From Clostridiales bacterium (GTDB lineage Bacteria; Bacillota; Clostridia; Oscillospirales; QAMX01): DNA of 8,240 bases. The stretch covers positions 1 to 8,240 of the forward strand of contig JAEERN010000238.1 of assembly GCA_016285815.1 (NCBI GenBank). Reading direction: 5' to 3'. The notes under the pieces were generated by a model. It worked only from the letters and a program-made list of their open reading frames with translations. It did no database searches and had not been told where the DNA came from. A program made the translations under genes and the position numbers. Below, piece by piece: positions 1 to 6,598 of the stretch; position 1 is the first letter of the stretch; the number at the start of each line of letters is the position of its first letter.

Positions 1-265
1 GGCCGGAGGTCGAGGCCGCCGGCGCCGGGCCCTCCGCCGGACCGCCGGTGCCGCCCGGAAGCGCCACCGTCGCCGACAGACCCAGTCCGCCGACGTCCGC
101 AATGCCTGGGTCGACGCTGGTCCGGTTCCGGAAGAGAATCACATAGCCCGAGATCCCGATTGCCGCAAGGCACAGGAACAGGACTATGTAAAAGCCCTTC
201 CCCACCAGAAATTTCATCGCTTTCGCGGCGCCGCCGCCGCGGCCCTTTCCGCTTTTGTCGTCCAT
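1..265 (-). CDS. N-terminal part of a single-pass membrane protein, probably SpoIIQ-like M23 peptidase (runs off left edge)
   Basis: The 88 codons present begin with a charged, Gly/Lys/Arg-rich cytoplasmic tail (residues 1-18). A hydrophobic segment follows at about residues 24-45 (GFYIVLFLCLAAIGISGYVI), then an Ala/Gly/Pro-rich extracytoplasmic linker up to the window edge. The start ATG (265-263) is preceded by a perfect AGGAGGT (274-280) eight bases upstream, so this start is firm. The short cytoplasmic tail, the GKGFYIVLFLC membrane segment and the low-complexity linker resemble the N-termini of clostridial membrane-anchored M23 metallopeptidases of the SpoIIQ type, which act in engulfment during sporulation. 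That is recall of the family's appearance: the catalytic domain lies outside the window. It is separated by 77 bases from the upstream oxidoreductase gene on the same strand, without a clear terminator, so read-through is possible, but no functional link is apparent. Confidence 0.62.
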   Translation of the reverse strand, partial: MDDKSGKGRGGGAAKAMKFLVGKGFYIVLFLCLAAIGISGYVILFRNRTSVDPGIADVGGLGLSATVALPGGTGGPAEGPAPAASTSG

Positions 266-342
266 AAAAACGCACCTCCTACGGGCCTATTATGGCCGCG
301 CGGGAGGCGCGTTATGCATCGATCTTTCCGCTGCGGCGGGTC

Positions 343-1389
343 TTAATCGAAGAAGATCTCCTTGCCGGTCCGGGCCGACTCGTAGACCGCGTTGACGATG
401 CGGACGGCCTTGGTGGCCTCCATGGGGCCGACCATGGGATCCCGGTCGAAGCGGATGGCGTCGATCATGTCCTGGACCATGAAGCTGTGGCCGCGGATCA
501 GCGTCGGATCCGCCCAGGCCGCGCTGCCGTTGCCGGCATAGGCGTCGAGGATCTCCTTCTCCTCTTCCTTCCAGTTCTCTCCCGCGATGCGCCACAGGAT
601 GGGCCGGTCGCCGTCCACGTAGATGGCGCCGTTGGTGCCGACCACCTGGATGTCCGTTCCGGCGCCCGGCTTGGCGCAGGTGGTGGAGGACAGCAGCACG
701 ACGGCCCCGCTCTTGAACTTGACGGTGGCGAACGTGAAGTCCTCGGTCTCGACTTCCTTGTGGTTCAGGATGGCCATCTCGGCGCGGATGCTGGCCACGT
801 CGCCCAGCAGCCACTGCATCAGGTCGACGGTGTGGACGCCCTGATTCATCAGCGAGCCGCCGCCGTCGTACTGCCAGGTGCCGCGCCAGTGTCCGTTGGC
901 GCGGAAATAGTCCTCGTCGCGGTACCAGTAGATGCGGAACGCGCCGGTGATGATCTTGCCCAGCCGGCCCTCGTCGATGGCCTGCTTCATGGGCGCCATG
1001 ATGGCGTTGCGGCGGTTCTGGAAGATGCCGCCCACCTTCAGGCCGGTCTCCCGGCGGACCTTTTCGATCTCCAGGATACGGTCCACGGTGATGTCCATGG
1101 GTTTTTCAACGAGCACGTGCTTGCCCGCGCGCAGGGCGCGGATGGCCAGATCCGCGTGCAGCCCGCTGGGGACGCAGACCGAGACCAGATCGATCTCCGG
1201 GTCCTTCAGCATCTCGTCGTAGTCGTTGTAGGTCTTGGTGCCGGGGAACTCGGACAGCGCCCGCTCGATCCGGTCCTCCCGCAGGTCGCAGACGGCGTAC
1301 AGCCGGCCGCCCTCCGCCTTGGCCGCCCCGCGGCAGTGCTGCATGCCGACGCCCAGACCGACCACGGCAGCGTTCACGATTTTTTCCAT
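343..1389 (-). CDS. Gfo/Idh/MocA family NAD(P)-dependent oxidoreductase
   Basis: The 348-residue protein has the two-domain architecture of the Gfo/Idh/MocA family. An N-terminal Rossmann fold carries GLGVGMQH (11-18), where many relatives have GxGxxG, and a predicted NAD-contact strand ends in VCD (33-35). The family signature HVLVEKPMD (91-99) supplies the conserved Lys96. The C-terminal substrate domain contains GGGSLMNQGVHTVDL (177-191), with Asn182 and His186 at the positions that hold Asp and His in inositol dehydrogenases. Such enzymes oxidise or reduce a ring hydroxyl of a sugar or cyclitol in the cytoplasm. It is the last gene of the isomerase/DUF6807/oxidoreductase operon, 23 bases after the DUF6807 gene. 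The start is set at 1389 because GGAGGAG (1396-1402) lies six bases before it. An in-frame ATG at 1404 overlaps that ribosome site and is unlikely to be used. Family assignment is secure; substrate is unknown. Confidence 0.93.
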   Translation of the reverse strand: MEKIVNAAVVGLGVGMQHCRGAAKAEGGRLYAVCDLREDRIERALSEFPGTKTYNDYDEMLKDPEIDLVSVCVPSGLHADLAIRALRAGKHVLVEKPMDITVDRILEIEKVRRETGLKVGGIFQNRRNAIMAPMKQAIDEGRLGKIITGAFRIYWYRDEDYFRANGHWRGTWQYDGGGSLMNQGVHTVDLMQWLLGDVASIRAEMAILNHKEVETEDFTFATVKFKSGAVVLLSSTTCAKPGAGTDIQVVGTNGAIYVDGDRPILWRIAGENWKEEEKEILDAYAGNGSAAWADPTLIRGHSFMVQDMIDAIRFDRDPMVGPMEATKAVRIVNAVYESARTGKEIFFD

Positions 1390-1395
1390 AAATAA

Positions 1396-1402
1396 CTCCT
1401 CC
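1396..1402 (-). promoter_or_regulatory. Ribosome binding site that fixes the oxidoreductase start at 1389
   Basis: GGAGGAG on the minus strand is six bases upstream of the ATG at 1389. A longer in-frame reading begins with the ATG at 1404-1402, which runs directly into this motif and would encode the purine tract itself (MEELF). The downstream ATG gives a normal Rossmann N-terminus (MEKIVNAAVVGLG), so the shorter protein is preferred. Confidence 0.8.
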
Positions 1403-1412
1403 ATCCGGTATT

Positions 1413-2519
1413 TTATTCCGCCTTTGCCGCCGGCGCGGCGGCATAGTCCGCATATCTCCCGGCGATGCCGGCTTCCGCCGTCGATCCGCTGTGGACGACG
1501 ACGCGGAATCTCCAGTTTTTGCTCTCTCCCGCCGGGATGATCCGCTCGCCGCCCCGGTAGAAGTTGTTGACCGCCAGCAGGCCGTAGTCTCTGGCGTGCC
1601 AGTAGGTGGGGAACATCTCGTTGGCCTGGTTGTCAAAGATCGCCACGCCGCCGCGGCGTCCGTTGACCGTGCCCCAATAGTCCACCCAGGCCGCGCGCTT
1701 CATCCAGATCTCGCTCTCGTTGATCCCGCCCTCGGCGCTTTCCATGGTGCCGGTGTTCCGCACGATGACCGGGTCCGCCATGCGGATCGCCAGGGGGCCG
1801 GCCTCTTTCGTCGGGCCCAGGCGGATCTCGCCGTAGGCGGCGATCATCGTGATGTCCACGTCCACCACCGTGACGCCGTCCCGCGGCGCGTAGACGCGGA
1901 ACGAGGTGACGTCGTCGCAGAGGGGCGCGCCGCCGTGATCCGTCCACACGTTTTTCGCCGTGAAGCCCGTCCAGACGGCGCTGTCGAACAGCTCCGTCAG
2001 CTCCTTCACCCGGATGTATCCGTGGGTCCCCGCCGGTTCGTTCCACGTGTCCACCCCGTTGACGTCCCCGTGCGAGATCCACAGGGCCCGGTGGTGGGGG
2101 TGCTCCCGGGTGTTCGGGTCGATGCGCGTCACCGCTTCGCCGTACCGCTCCCGCAGGTGGCCCAGATACGGCTTGGGAAGGTCCGTTCCCGTGTAATACT
2201 CGGTGATCTCCTGTCCGCCGTCCCGGATCGAGATCCCCCGCTCCGTCCGGACGGCCTGCATCCGCGGCGCTTCGGCCGCCTCCGCACGGACCAGCTCGAA
2301 CGCCGCGCTTTCCCCGGCGCTGAGCCAGTCCAGCACAAAGGTCAGCTCCGCCTCGCCGCCGTCGAACCGGCAGGCGCACGGGAGCGCCCGGCCGAAGGCC
2401 GGCCGCAGGGCCAGCGCCTCCCCGGTCCCGGACAGCGCCCGGACCTCTTCCGCCGGCACGCGCAGGGACACGGGGCATCCGCGGCGGGTGTGGTTTCCCG
2501 CGGCAACCGTGATCTTCAT
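1413..2519 (-). CDS. DUF6807 (PmoA-like) family protein
   Basis: The 368-residue protein matches the DUF6807 family as recalled, often annotated 'PmoA family protein' although it is not a methane monooxygenase subunit. Visible family features are KPYLGHL (116-122), the His cluster EHPHHRALW (139-147) followed by SHGDVNGVDTW (149-159), TKEAG (237-241), and a C-terminal block with AIFDNQAN (293-300) and WHARDYGLLAVNNF (307-320). The protein is predicted all-beta from its alternating hydrophobic strands. There is no signal peptide, so it should be cytoplasmic. His140, His142, His143, His150 and Asp152 are plausible active-site or metal residues, but no chemistry is established to my knowledge. 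The ribosome site AAGGAGG overlaps the end of the upstream isomerase gene, 12 bases from its stop to this ATG, so the two are very likely co-translated. Context suggests action on a carbohydrate or glycoside intermediate, which is inference. Confidence 0.82.
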   Translation of the reverse strand: MKITVAAGNHTRRGCPVSLRVPAEEVRALSGTGEALALRPAFGRALPCACRFDGGEAELTFVLDWLSAGESAAFELVRAEAAEAPRMQAVRTERGISIRDGGQEITEYYTGTDLPKPYLGHLRERYGEAVTRIDPNTREHPHHRALWISHGDVNGVDTWNEPAGTHGYIRVKELTELFDSAVWTGFTAKNVWTDHGGAPLCDDVTSFRVYAPRDGVTVVDVDITMIAAYGEIRLGPTKEAGPLAIRMADPVIVRNTGTMESAEGGINESEIWMKRAAWVDYWGTVNGRRGGVAIFDNQANEMFPTYWHARDYGLLAVNNFYRGGERIIPAGESKNWRFRVVVHSGSTAEAGIAGRYADYAAAPAAKAE

Positions 2520-2531
2520 CGTTCGTCCTCC

Positions 2532-3287
2532 TTATTCGGCAAAATAGCGCTCGATGTTGCGGATCGACGTGGCGCAGATATCCCACGGATCCCGGTTGAA
2601 CTCCTCGTGCTCCACGATGGCGTACTGACAGCCGGTCTTTTTGACCTCTTCGGTAACGGCCTTCCAGTCCACCAGCCCCTCGCCGATGGCGACGTCCCGG
2701 CGGACGCCGTCGACGAAGACCACGTCCTTGTAGTGCAGGGTGGAGACGCGGTCCCCGTACCGGCGCAGCCATTCCTCCGGCCGCTCGCCCGCGGCGCGGC
2801 AGTGGCCCACGTCCAGCTGCATGTTGACGCCGGGCATGTTCCCGAACAGGTAGTGCATCCCCGTGGCCACGCCCATGGGCGCGAACTCGTGGCTGTGGTT
2901 GTGATAAGAGAGCTGGATCCCGTTCTTGGCCAGCGTCTCGGCGGCGGTCTGCATCACCTCGGCAAAGCAGGTATAGCCCGCGGGGGTGAAGTGGAAATAC
3001 CGCCCCGGGATGCCCGGCACGCAGACCTGATCCGCGCCGAACACGGTGAGATCGCGGATGAGCCGGTCCAGGTTCTCGGCGACGGCCTCCACGCCCACGT
3101 GCGCCGAAACGGCCTGCATGCCGTATTCGGCCAGCAGCGCCTTGAGTTCCCCGGCGGTCATGCCGAAAAATCCGGCGGTCTCCACATAGCGATAGCCCGC
3201 GTCGGCCAGATGCTTCAGGGTGTCGCGAAGTCCCTCGGGGGTGCGGGTATAGTCCCGGACGGTGTAGAGCTGCATGGCGATCTTCAT
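2532..3287 (-). CDS. Sugar phosphate isomerase/epimerase (xylose isomerase-like TIM barrel)
   Basis: This 251-residue protein belongs to the AP_endonuc_2/xylose isomerase-like TIM-barrel superfamily that includes IolE, IolI and sugar epimerases. It opens with MKIAMQLYTVRD, the typical first strand. Likely metal and catalytic positions are visible in family order: Glu36 (VETAGF), His63 (SAHVG), YHNHSHEF (128-135) with Glu134, LDVGH (158-162) with Asp159 and His162, HYKD (185-188) with His185, GEG (202-204) and VEHEEF (225-230) with Glu226. The set Glu134/Asp159/His185/Glu226 fits the usual divalent-metal site. It is the first gene of its operon, about 32 bases after the predicted transcription start, with AGGAGT seven or eight bases before the ATG. 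Relatives isomerise or epimerise free or keto sugars, and some catalyse beta-elimination of 3-keto-glycosides, so it could be either. Family call is secure; reaction is not. Confidence 0.9.
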   Translation of the reverse strand: MKIAMQLYTVRDYTRTPEGLRDTLKHLADAGYRYVETAGFFGMTAGELKALLAEYGMQAVSAHVGVEAVAENLDRLIRDLTVFGADQVCVPGIPGRYFHFTPAGYTCFAEVMQTAAETLAKNGIQLSYHNHSHEFAPMGVATGMHYLFGNMPGVNMQLDVGHCRAAGERPEEWLRRYGDRVSTLHYKDVVFVDGVRRDVAIGEGLVDWKAVTEEVKKTGCQYAIVEHEEFNRDPWDICATSIRNIERYFAE

Positions 3288-3325
3288 AACGTGTACTCCT
3301 GTTCCCTTTCGTTGTCTTTTGGTCT

Positions 3326-3354
3326 ATTATAGCGCACCGCCGCGGGGATTGCAA
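3326..3354 (-). promoter_or_regulatory. Promoter of the isomerase/DUF6807/oxidoreductase operon
   Basis: On the minus strand, -35 TTGCAA (3349-3354) and -10 TATAAT (3326-3331) are separated by exactly 17 bases, a near-consensus vegetative sigma promoter. Transcription would start near position 3319, about 32 bases before the isomerase ATG at 3287. Its presence between two same-strand genes shows that the three-gene operon is transcribed separately from the upstream pepT operon. Confidence 0.85.
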
Positions 3355-3368
3355 GAGCGACCCGCGGC
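3339..3368. repeat. Inverted repeat bracketing the -35 element; possible operator or weak pepT terminator hairpin
   Basis: Perfect 8-base arms GCCGCGGG (3339-3346) and CCCGCGGC (3361-3368) flank a 14-base centre holding the -35 hexamer of the operon promoter. In RNA from pepT, whose stop codon ends at 3376, the same arms could pair as a hairpin, but no T run follows, so it is not a standard intrinsic terminator. An operator for a repressor is the other reading. In such GC-rich DNA, chance is a real alternative because CCGCGG is self-complementary. Confidence 0.4.
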
Positions 3369-3375
3369 AGTTTTC

Positions 3376-4593
3376 CTATTTGGCCGCATTTTCGGCGACG
3401 GCCGCCAGGACCCGGACGGCCAGGTCCATCTCCTCCGCCACGGCGAACTCGCCGCGGCCGTGATGCCCGTGGCTCCCCGTGCCGAGGTTGGGGCACGGAA
3501 GGCCCATGAACGACAGCCGGGACCCGTCCGTCCCGCCCCGGACCGGCACGGAGAACGGCTCGCGGCCCAGCCCGCGCAGGGCGCTCCGGGCCAGCTCCAG
3601 GATCTCGGGCCGCGCCAGGACCACCTCCGCCATGTTCCGGTACTGGTCCCGGATCTCCACGGAGAACACCGGCCGGCCGTACGCCCCGTTGAGCCGGTCC
3701 GCCAGCTCGCGCACGGCGCGCTTACGCGCCTCGAAGGCCGCCGCGTCGTGGTCGCGCAGGATATAGTCCAGCTCCGCCTCTTCGACGCCGCCGCTCATGC
3801 CGGTCAGGTGGAAGAACCCCTGCCGTCCCTCGGTGGTCTCCGGCCGCTCGTCGGCGGGCAGGGCCGCGTCGAAGGCCAGCGCCGCCCGGGCGGCGTTGAT
3901 CATCCGCCCCTTGGCCGAGCCGGGGTGGATGGACACGCCGGTCACGCGCACCTTGGCCGCCGCGGCGTTGAAGGTCTCATACTCCACCTCGCCCACGGCG
4001 CCGCCGTCGCAGGTGAAGGCAAAGTCCGCGCCGAAGCCGGCCACGTCGAACCGGTCGGCTCCGCGGCCGATCTCCTCGTCCGGCGTGAAGGCCACGGCGA
4101 TCTCGCCGTGGCGGAATTCCGGGTGCTCGGCGCAGAACTCGCAAAAGGTCACGATCTCGGCCACGCCGGCCTTGTCGTCCGCTCCCAGCAGGGTCCGCCC
4201 GTCGGAGCAGATCACCGTCCTGCCGACGTAGCGCAGCAGCTCCGGCGCGTCCGCGGGATCCAGATCGCCCCCCGGCCGGCGGATGACCCCGCCGTCGTAG
4301 TTCTCGGCGACCATCACGGAGACGTTCTCCGACGGCGCGTCGGGGGACACGTCCATGTGGGCGATGAACCCGACGGTCTTCCCGCGCCAGCCGGGGATGT
4401 TGGCCGGGATCGTCCCGTAGACGTAGCCGTTCCCGTCCGCCCGGGCGTTTTTCACGCCCAGGGCCGCCAGCTCGTCCGCCAGCGCCCGGGCGAACGCCGT
4501 CTGCGCCGGCGTGCTGGGACAGGTCTCGCTGGCCTCGTCCGACGCCGTCTCATACGCCGTATAGGCGATCAGTCTCTCAAAAGCCCGCTTCAT
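3376..4593 (-). CDS. pepT: Peptidase T (tripeptide aminopeptidase, M20 family)
   Basis: The 405-residue protein has the length and residue spacing of PepT, a cytoplasmic di-zinc enzyme that removes the N-terminal residue of tripeptides. The metal and catalytic residues are all visible: AHMDVSPD (78-85) with His79 and Asp81, GADDKAG (137-143) with Asp140, PDEEIG (171-176) with catalytic Glu173 and Glu174, CDG (195-197) with Asp196, and the C-terminal HGRGEF with His378. These fall within a residue of the E. coli PepT positions as I recall them. The dimerisation/lid domain includes SIHPGSAKGRMINA (221-234), and RGGTDGSRLSFMGLPCPNL (352-370) is near-diagnostic. The frame stays open upstream to 4686, but the start at 4593 gives the normal N-terminus and overlaps the previous stop as ATGA, indicating translational coupling. 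The usual HGKHEF motif is HGRGEF here, keeping the zinc-ligand His. Confidence 0.96.
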   Translation of the reverse strand: MKRAFERLIAYTAYETASDEASETCPSTPAQTAFARALADELAALGVKNARADGNGYVYGTIPANIPGWRGKTVGFIAHMDVSPDAPSENVSVMVAENYDGGVIRRPGGDLDPADAPELLRYVGRTVICSDGRTLLGADDKAGVAEIVTFCEFCAEHPEFRHGEIAVAFTPDEEIGRGADRFDVAGFGADFAFTCDGGAVGEVEYETFNAAAAKVRVTGVSIHPGSAKGRMINAARAALAFDAALPADERPETTEGRQGFFHLTGMSGGVEEAELDYILRDHDAAAFEARKRAVRELADRLNGAYGRPVFSVEIRDQYRNMAEVVLARPEILELARSALRGLGREPFSVPVRGGTDGSRLSFMGLPCPNLGTGSHGHHGRGEFAVAEEMDLAVRVLAAVAENAAK

Positions 4594-5627
4594 GCTTTCG
4601 CGTTCTCCTCTTCTTTTTCCGTCTTTTCCCGGTCGTACCGGAACCCGAGGCTCAGGCGGGCGGCCTCCAGGATGCGCTGGACGCACAGCGTCGCCGACGG
4701 GGGCACCACGCGGGACTCGGTCCGTCCCGCCAGGATGTCCTCCGTGACGGAGATCAGCTCGTACCGCAGGCCCAGCCGGTCGCAGCCGGGCCGGAACTCC
4801 CGCTCGCGCCCGTCATCGTACCACACCGAAAAGCCCTCGGCCCGCCAGAAGGACGGCGCACGCACGCGTCCCCGCTCACAGCAGATCACGCCCTCGTCGG
4901 GATAGTTGACCTTGATGCTGCACGAGGACACGGCGGTCAGCCCGGAGCCGTACCCGCAGACCACCGTCGAGCTCTCGTCGCACCCGGTGGGGGCGAACAG
5001 CCGCCCCGTGGTCCGGACGGTCTCCGGCGTCTCGTCCCGGGCGATCATGGACAGCCACGACATGGGATAGACCCCCATGTCCAGCAGCGCGCCGCCGCCC
5101 AGCGCCGGCGCATAGATCCGGTGGGTCAGGGGCATGTCGTCCGGAAAGTGGTTGCCGAACATGGCCGAGGCCATGCGCGGCGCCCCCAGCTCGCCCTCTT
5201 CCAGAAACGCCGCCAGCTGGCGGTTGGCCGGCAGAAAGCGGGTCCAGATGGCCTCGCAGACGAACAGTCCCCGCCGCCGCCCCTCGGCAAAGACCGCCTC
5301 GGCCTCGGCGGCGTTCAGCGTGAACGCCTTTTCGACCAGCACGTGCTTCCCCCCGGCCAGCATCTGCAGCGCGTGTTCGGCGTGGTGGCTGTGGGGGCTG
5401 GCCACGTAGACGATGTCCACGTCGGGACAGGCCGCCAGCTCCGCATACGAGCCAAAGCGCCGCGCCGCGGGCACGCCCCACTTCTCGCCGAAGGCTTCCG
5501 CCGTTTCGGCGGCGCGGGAGCCCACCGCCGCCAACTCGGCCCCCTCGACGGAAAGCACGGTCCGGGCGAACTGATTGGCGATCCCGCCCGTTCCCAGGAT
5601 CCCCCAGCGAAGTCCCTTTCGCTCCAT
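4590..5627 (-). CDS. Gfo/Idh/MocA oxidoreductase, dihydrodiol dehydrogenase-like
   Basis: The 345-residue protein starts with a dinucleotide-binding motif GILGTGGIANQF (9-20), then AVGSR (34-38) at the end of the second strand. It carries YVASPHSHHAEHA (74-86) and HVLVEKAFTLN (95-105) with Lys100, and EAIWTRFLP (125-133). The substrate-domain motif GGGALLDMGVYPMSW (177-191) has Asp183 and Tyr187. The EKAFTLN and DMGVYP variants are those of the trans-1,2-dihydrobenzene-1,2-diol/D-xylose dehydrogenase branch of the family, unlike the other oxidoreductase in this window, which has EKPMD and MNQGVH. The two are therefore not recent duplicates. It lies 27 bases after coaW and overlaps pepT by four bases. 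AAAGGAGC sits eight bases before the ATG. The C-terminus is a charged Lys/Glu-rich tail. Substrate is likely a sugar or polyol but cannot be named. Confidence 0.92.
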   Translation of the reverse strand: MERKGLRWGILGTGGIANQFARTVLSVEGAELAAVGSRAAETAEAFGEKWGVPAARRFGSYAELAACPDVDIVYVASPHSHHAEHALQMLAGGKHVLVEKAFTLNAAEAEAVFAEGRRRGLFVCEAIWTRFLPANRQLAAFLEEGELGAPRMASAMFGNHFPDDMPLTHRIYAPALGGGALLDMGVYPMSWLSMIARDETPETVRTTGRLFAPTGCDESSTVVCGYGSGLTAVSSCSIKVNYPDEGVICCERGRVRAPSFWRAEGFSVWYDDGREREFRPGCDRLGLRYELISVTEDILAGRTESRVVPPSATLCVQRILEAARLSLGFRYDREKTEKEEENAKA

Positions 5628-5654
5628 GACGATCGCTCCTTTCCCGCGGCCCGT

Positions 5655-6470
5655 CTATTCGGCGCACAGCGCCGCGCCGACGGACGTGGTGTATTCCGCG
5701 CTCTCCGGCAGGATGAAGGTCACGCCGTAGAGCGGTTCCAGCTTTTCGAAGATCTCCATGGTATAAGGCATGTCCGTCAGCGTGCCGGACAGGACGATCT
5801 TCGTCGTGTTCTCCAGCTTGGCCGCCAGAACGGCTACCACGCCGATGGTCTGCAGCACCAGGTTGATGATGCCCATGGCCAGGTCGCTCTTGGAGGCCAG
5901 ATCGCTGATCCGGCCCAGGTTCGAGGCCGTGGTGCCCGAGGGCAGCGTCGTGATCTCGCCGCTGGTCAGGTCGTTGACGAAGAGGTCCACGTGGGACAGG
6001 TCGCCGCCCCGGGCGGTCTCCACCAGCGAGCCGAAGTCCCGGATGTTCAGCATCCGGCCCGAAAGGCCCAGCAGCGTGCCGCCGCCGACGCCGGTGCCGC
6101 CCACGTGGCGGGCGCTCTTGCCCTCGGCGGAGATCAGGGCCGTGCCGGTGCCCATGCTGGCGATGACCGCCTTGTTCAGCCCGCTGAGGTACAGGCCGCC
6201 ACGGCCCACCGCCAGGAACTCGTCCACCTTTTCCGCCCGGATCCCGTAGATATCGCCCTCCAGCGCCGCGGCGCCGACGCCGGTCACCATGACCCGGCTC
6301 ACGTCGGACAGCTTCAGCCCGTTTTCGTCCATAAATTTTCCAAACGCCCCGTAGATCGAGGACTTCGGGTCGCTGGCCTTGACCATGAGCGGGCTGAACA
6401 TCCTGCCCTGCCGCAGGCCGACGATCTTCGTCGTGCTGCCGCCCACGTCGATGCCGATCACGTGGTCCAT
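5655..6470 (-). CDS. coaW: Type II pantothenate kinase (CoaW/fumble family)
   Basis: This 271-residue protein of the ASKHA (actin-like ATPase) fold phosphorylates pantothenate with ATP, the first step of coenzyme A synthesis. Motifs in order are the phosphate-1 loop GIDVGGSTTKIVG (6-18), VTGVGA (62-67), RAEKVDEF (78-85), SMGTGTALIS (105-114), GGTGVGGGTLLGLSGRML (124-141), ASNLG (182-186) and the adenosine-site strand IVLSGTL (225-231). Length and the GGTGVGGGTLLGLS block are typical of bacterial type II enzymes such as CoaW; BadF-type activases are longer and carry Fe-S cysteines, absent here. The frame stays open far upstream as an antisense reading of the PHP genes, but the ATG at 6470 has AGGAGGGG seven to nine bases before it and lies about 30 bases after the predicted transcription start. 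It is first in an operon with the oxidoreductase and pepT genes. Confidence 0.93.
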   Translation of the reverse strand: MDHVIGIDVGGSTTKIVGLRQGRMFSPLMVKASDPKSSIYGAFGKFMDENGLKLSDVSRVMVTGVGAAALEGDIYGIRAEKVDEFLAVGRGGLYLSGLNKAVIASMGTGTALISAEGKSARHVGGTGVGGGTLLGLSGRMLNIRDFGSLVETARGGDLSHVDLFVNDLTSGEITTLPSGTTASNLGRISDLASKSDLAMGIINLVLQTIGVVAVLAAKLENTTKIVLSGTLTDMPYTMEIFEKLEPLYGVTFILPESAEYTTSVGAALCAE

Positions 6471-6506
6471 GTTTCGACCCCTCCTTTTTTCCTTGCTGCT
6501 ATCCGT

Positions 6507-6535
6507 ATTATACCCTTGCCCTGCGGAAAAGGCAA
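6507..6535 (-). promoter_or_regulatory. Promoter of the coaW/oxidoreductase/pepT operon
   Basis: On the minus strand, -35 TTGCCT (6530-6535) and -10 TATAAT (6507-6512) are spaced by 17 bases. Transcription would start near 6500, about 30 bases before the coaW ATG. It diverges from the PHP operon promoter: the two -35 boxes are 34 bases apart, back to back. Confidence 0.85.
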
Positions 6536-6536
6536 G
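6515..6536. repeat. Inverted repeat inside the coaW promoter; candidate operator
   Basis: Perfect 6-base arms CTTGCC (6515-6520) and GGCAAG (6531-6536) are separated by 10 bases. The right arm covers the -35 box and the left arm lies in the spacer next to the -10, so a protein bound here would block the coaW promoter. Arms of six bases can arise by chance; no regulator gene is in the window. Confidence 0.35.
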
Positions 6537-6569
6537 CCCTTTTTGCGGCCGCCTCCGGCGCGCGGCCCC

Positions 6570-6598
6570 TTGAAAAAGCCGCCGGGCCGGTATATAAT
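6570..6598 (+). promoter_or_regulatory. Promoter of the tandem PHP-gene operon
   Basis: On the plus strand, -35 TTGAAA (6570-6575) and -10 TATAAT (6593-6598) have a 17-base spacer. The transcription start would be near 6605, giving a leader of about 37 bases before the GTG start at 6642. This leader rules out the longer in-frame readings that extend to the left. Confidence 0.85.

Noticed and set aside
289..294. CATAAT on the minus strand as a -10 box for the left-edge membrane protein gene
   Set aside because: No acceptable -35 hexamer is found 16 to 18 bases upstream, and no sporulation-sigma consensus is evident. The region 266-342 also shows only short 4-base hairpins (GGCC-ATAATA-GGCC) with no T run, so neither a promoter nor a terminator is claimed.
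1491..3332. Long open frame on the plus strand (613 codons) opposite the DUF6807 and isomerase genes
   Set aside because: It is an antisense shadow created by GC-rich third positions: it covers two genes with clear family motifs on the minus strand, is rich in Arg, Gly, Val and Asp, and shows no recognisable domain.
4594..4686. 31-residue upstream extension of pepT
   Set aside because: It overlaps the coding region of the preceding oxidoreductase, and the added residues are low-complexity Arg/Pro/Gly. The ATGA overlap start gives the standard PepT N-terminus.
343..5627. The two Gfo/Idh/MocA genes as a duplicated pair
   Set aside because: Their signature motifs differ (EKPMD and MNQGVH against EKAFTLN and DMGVYP), which places them in separate branches of the family. 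They sit in separately promoted operons.
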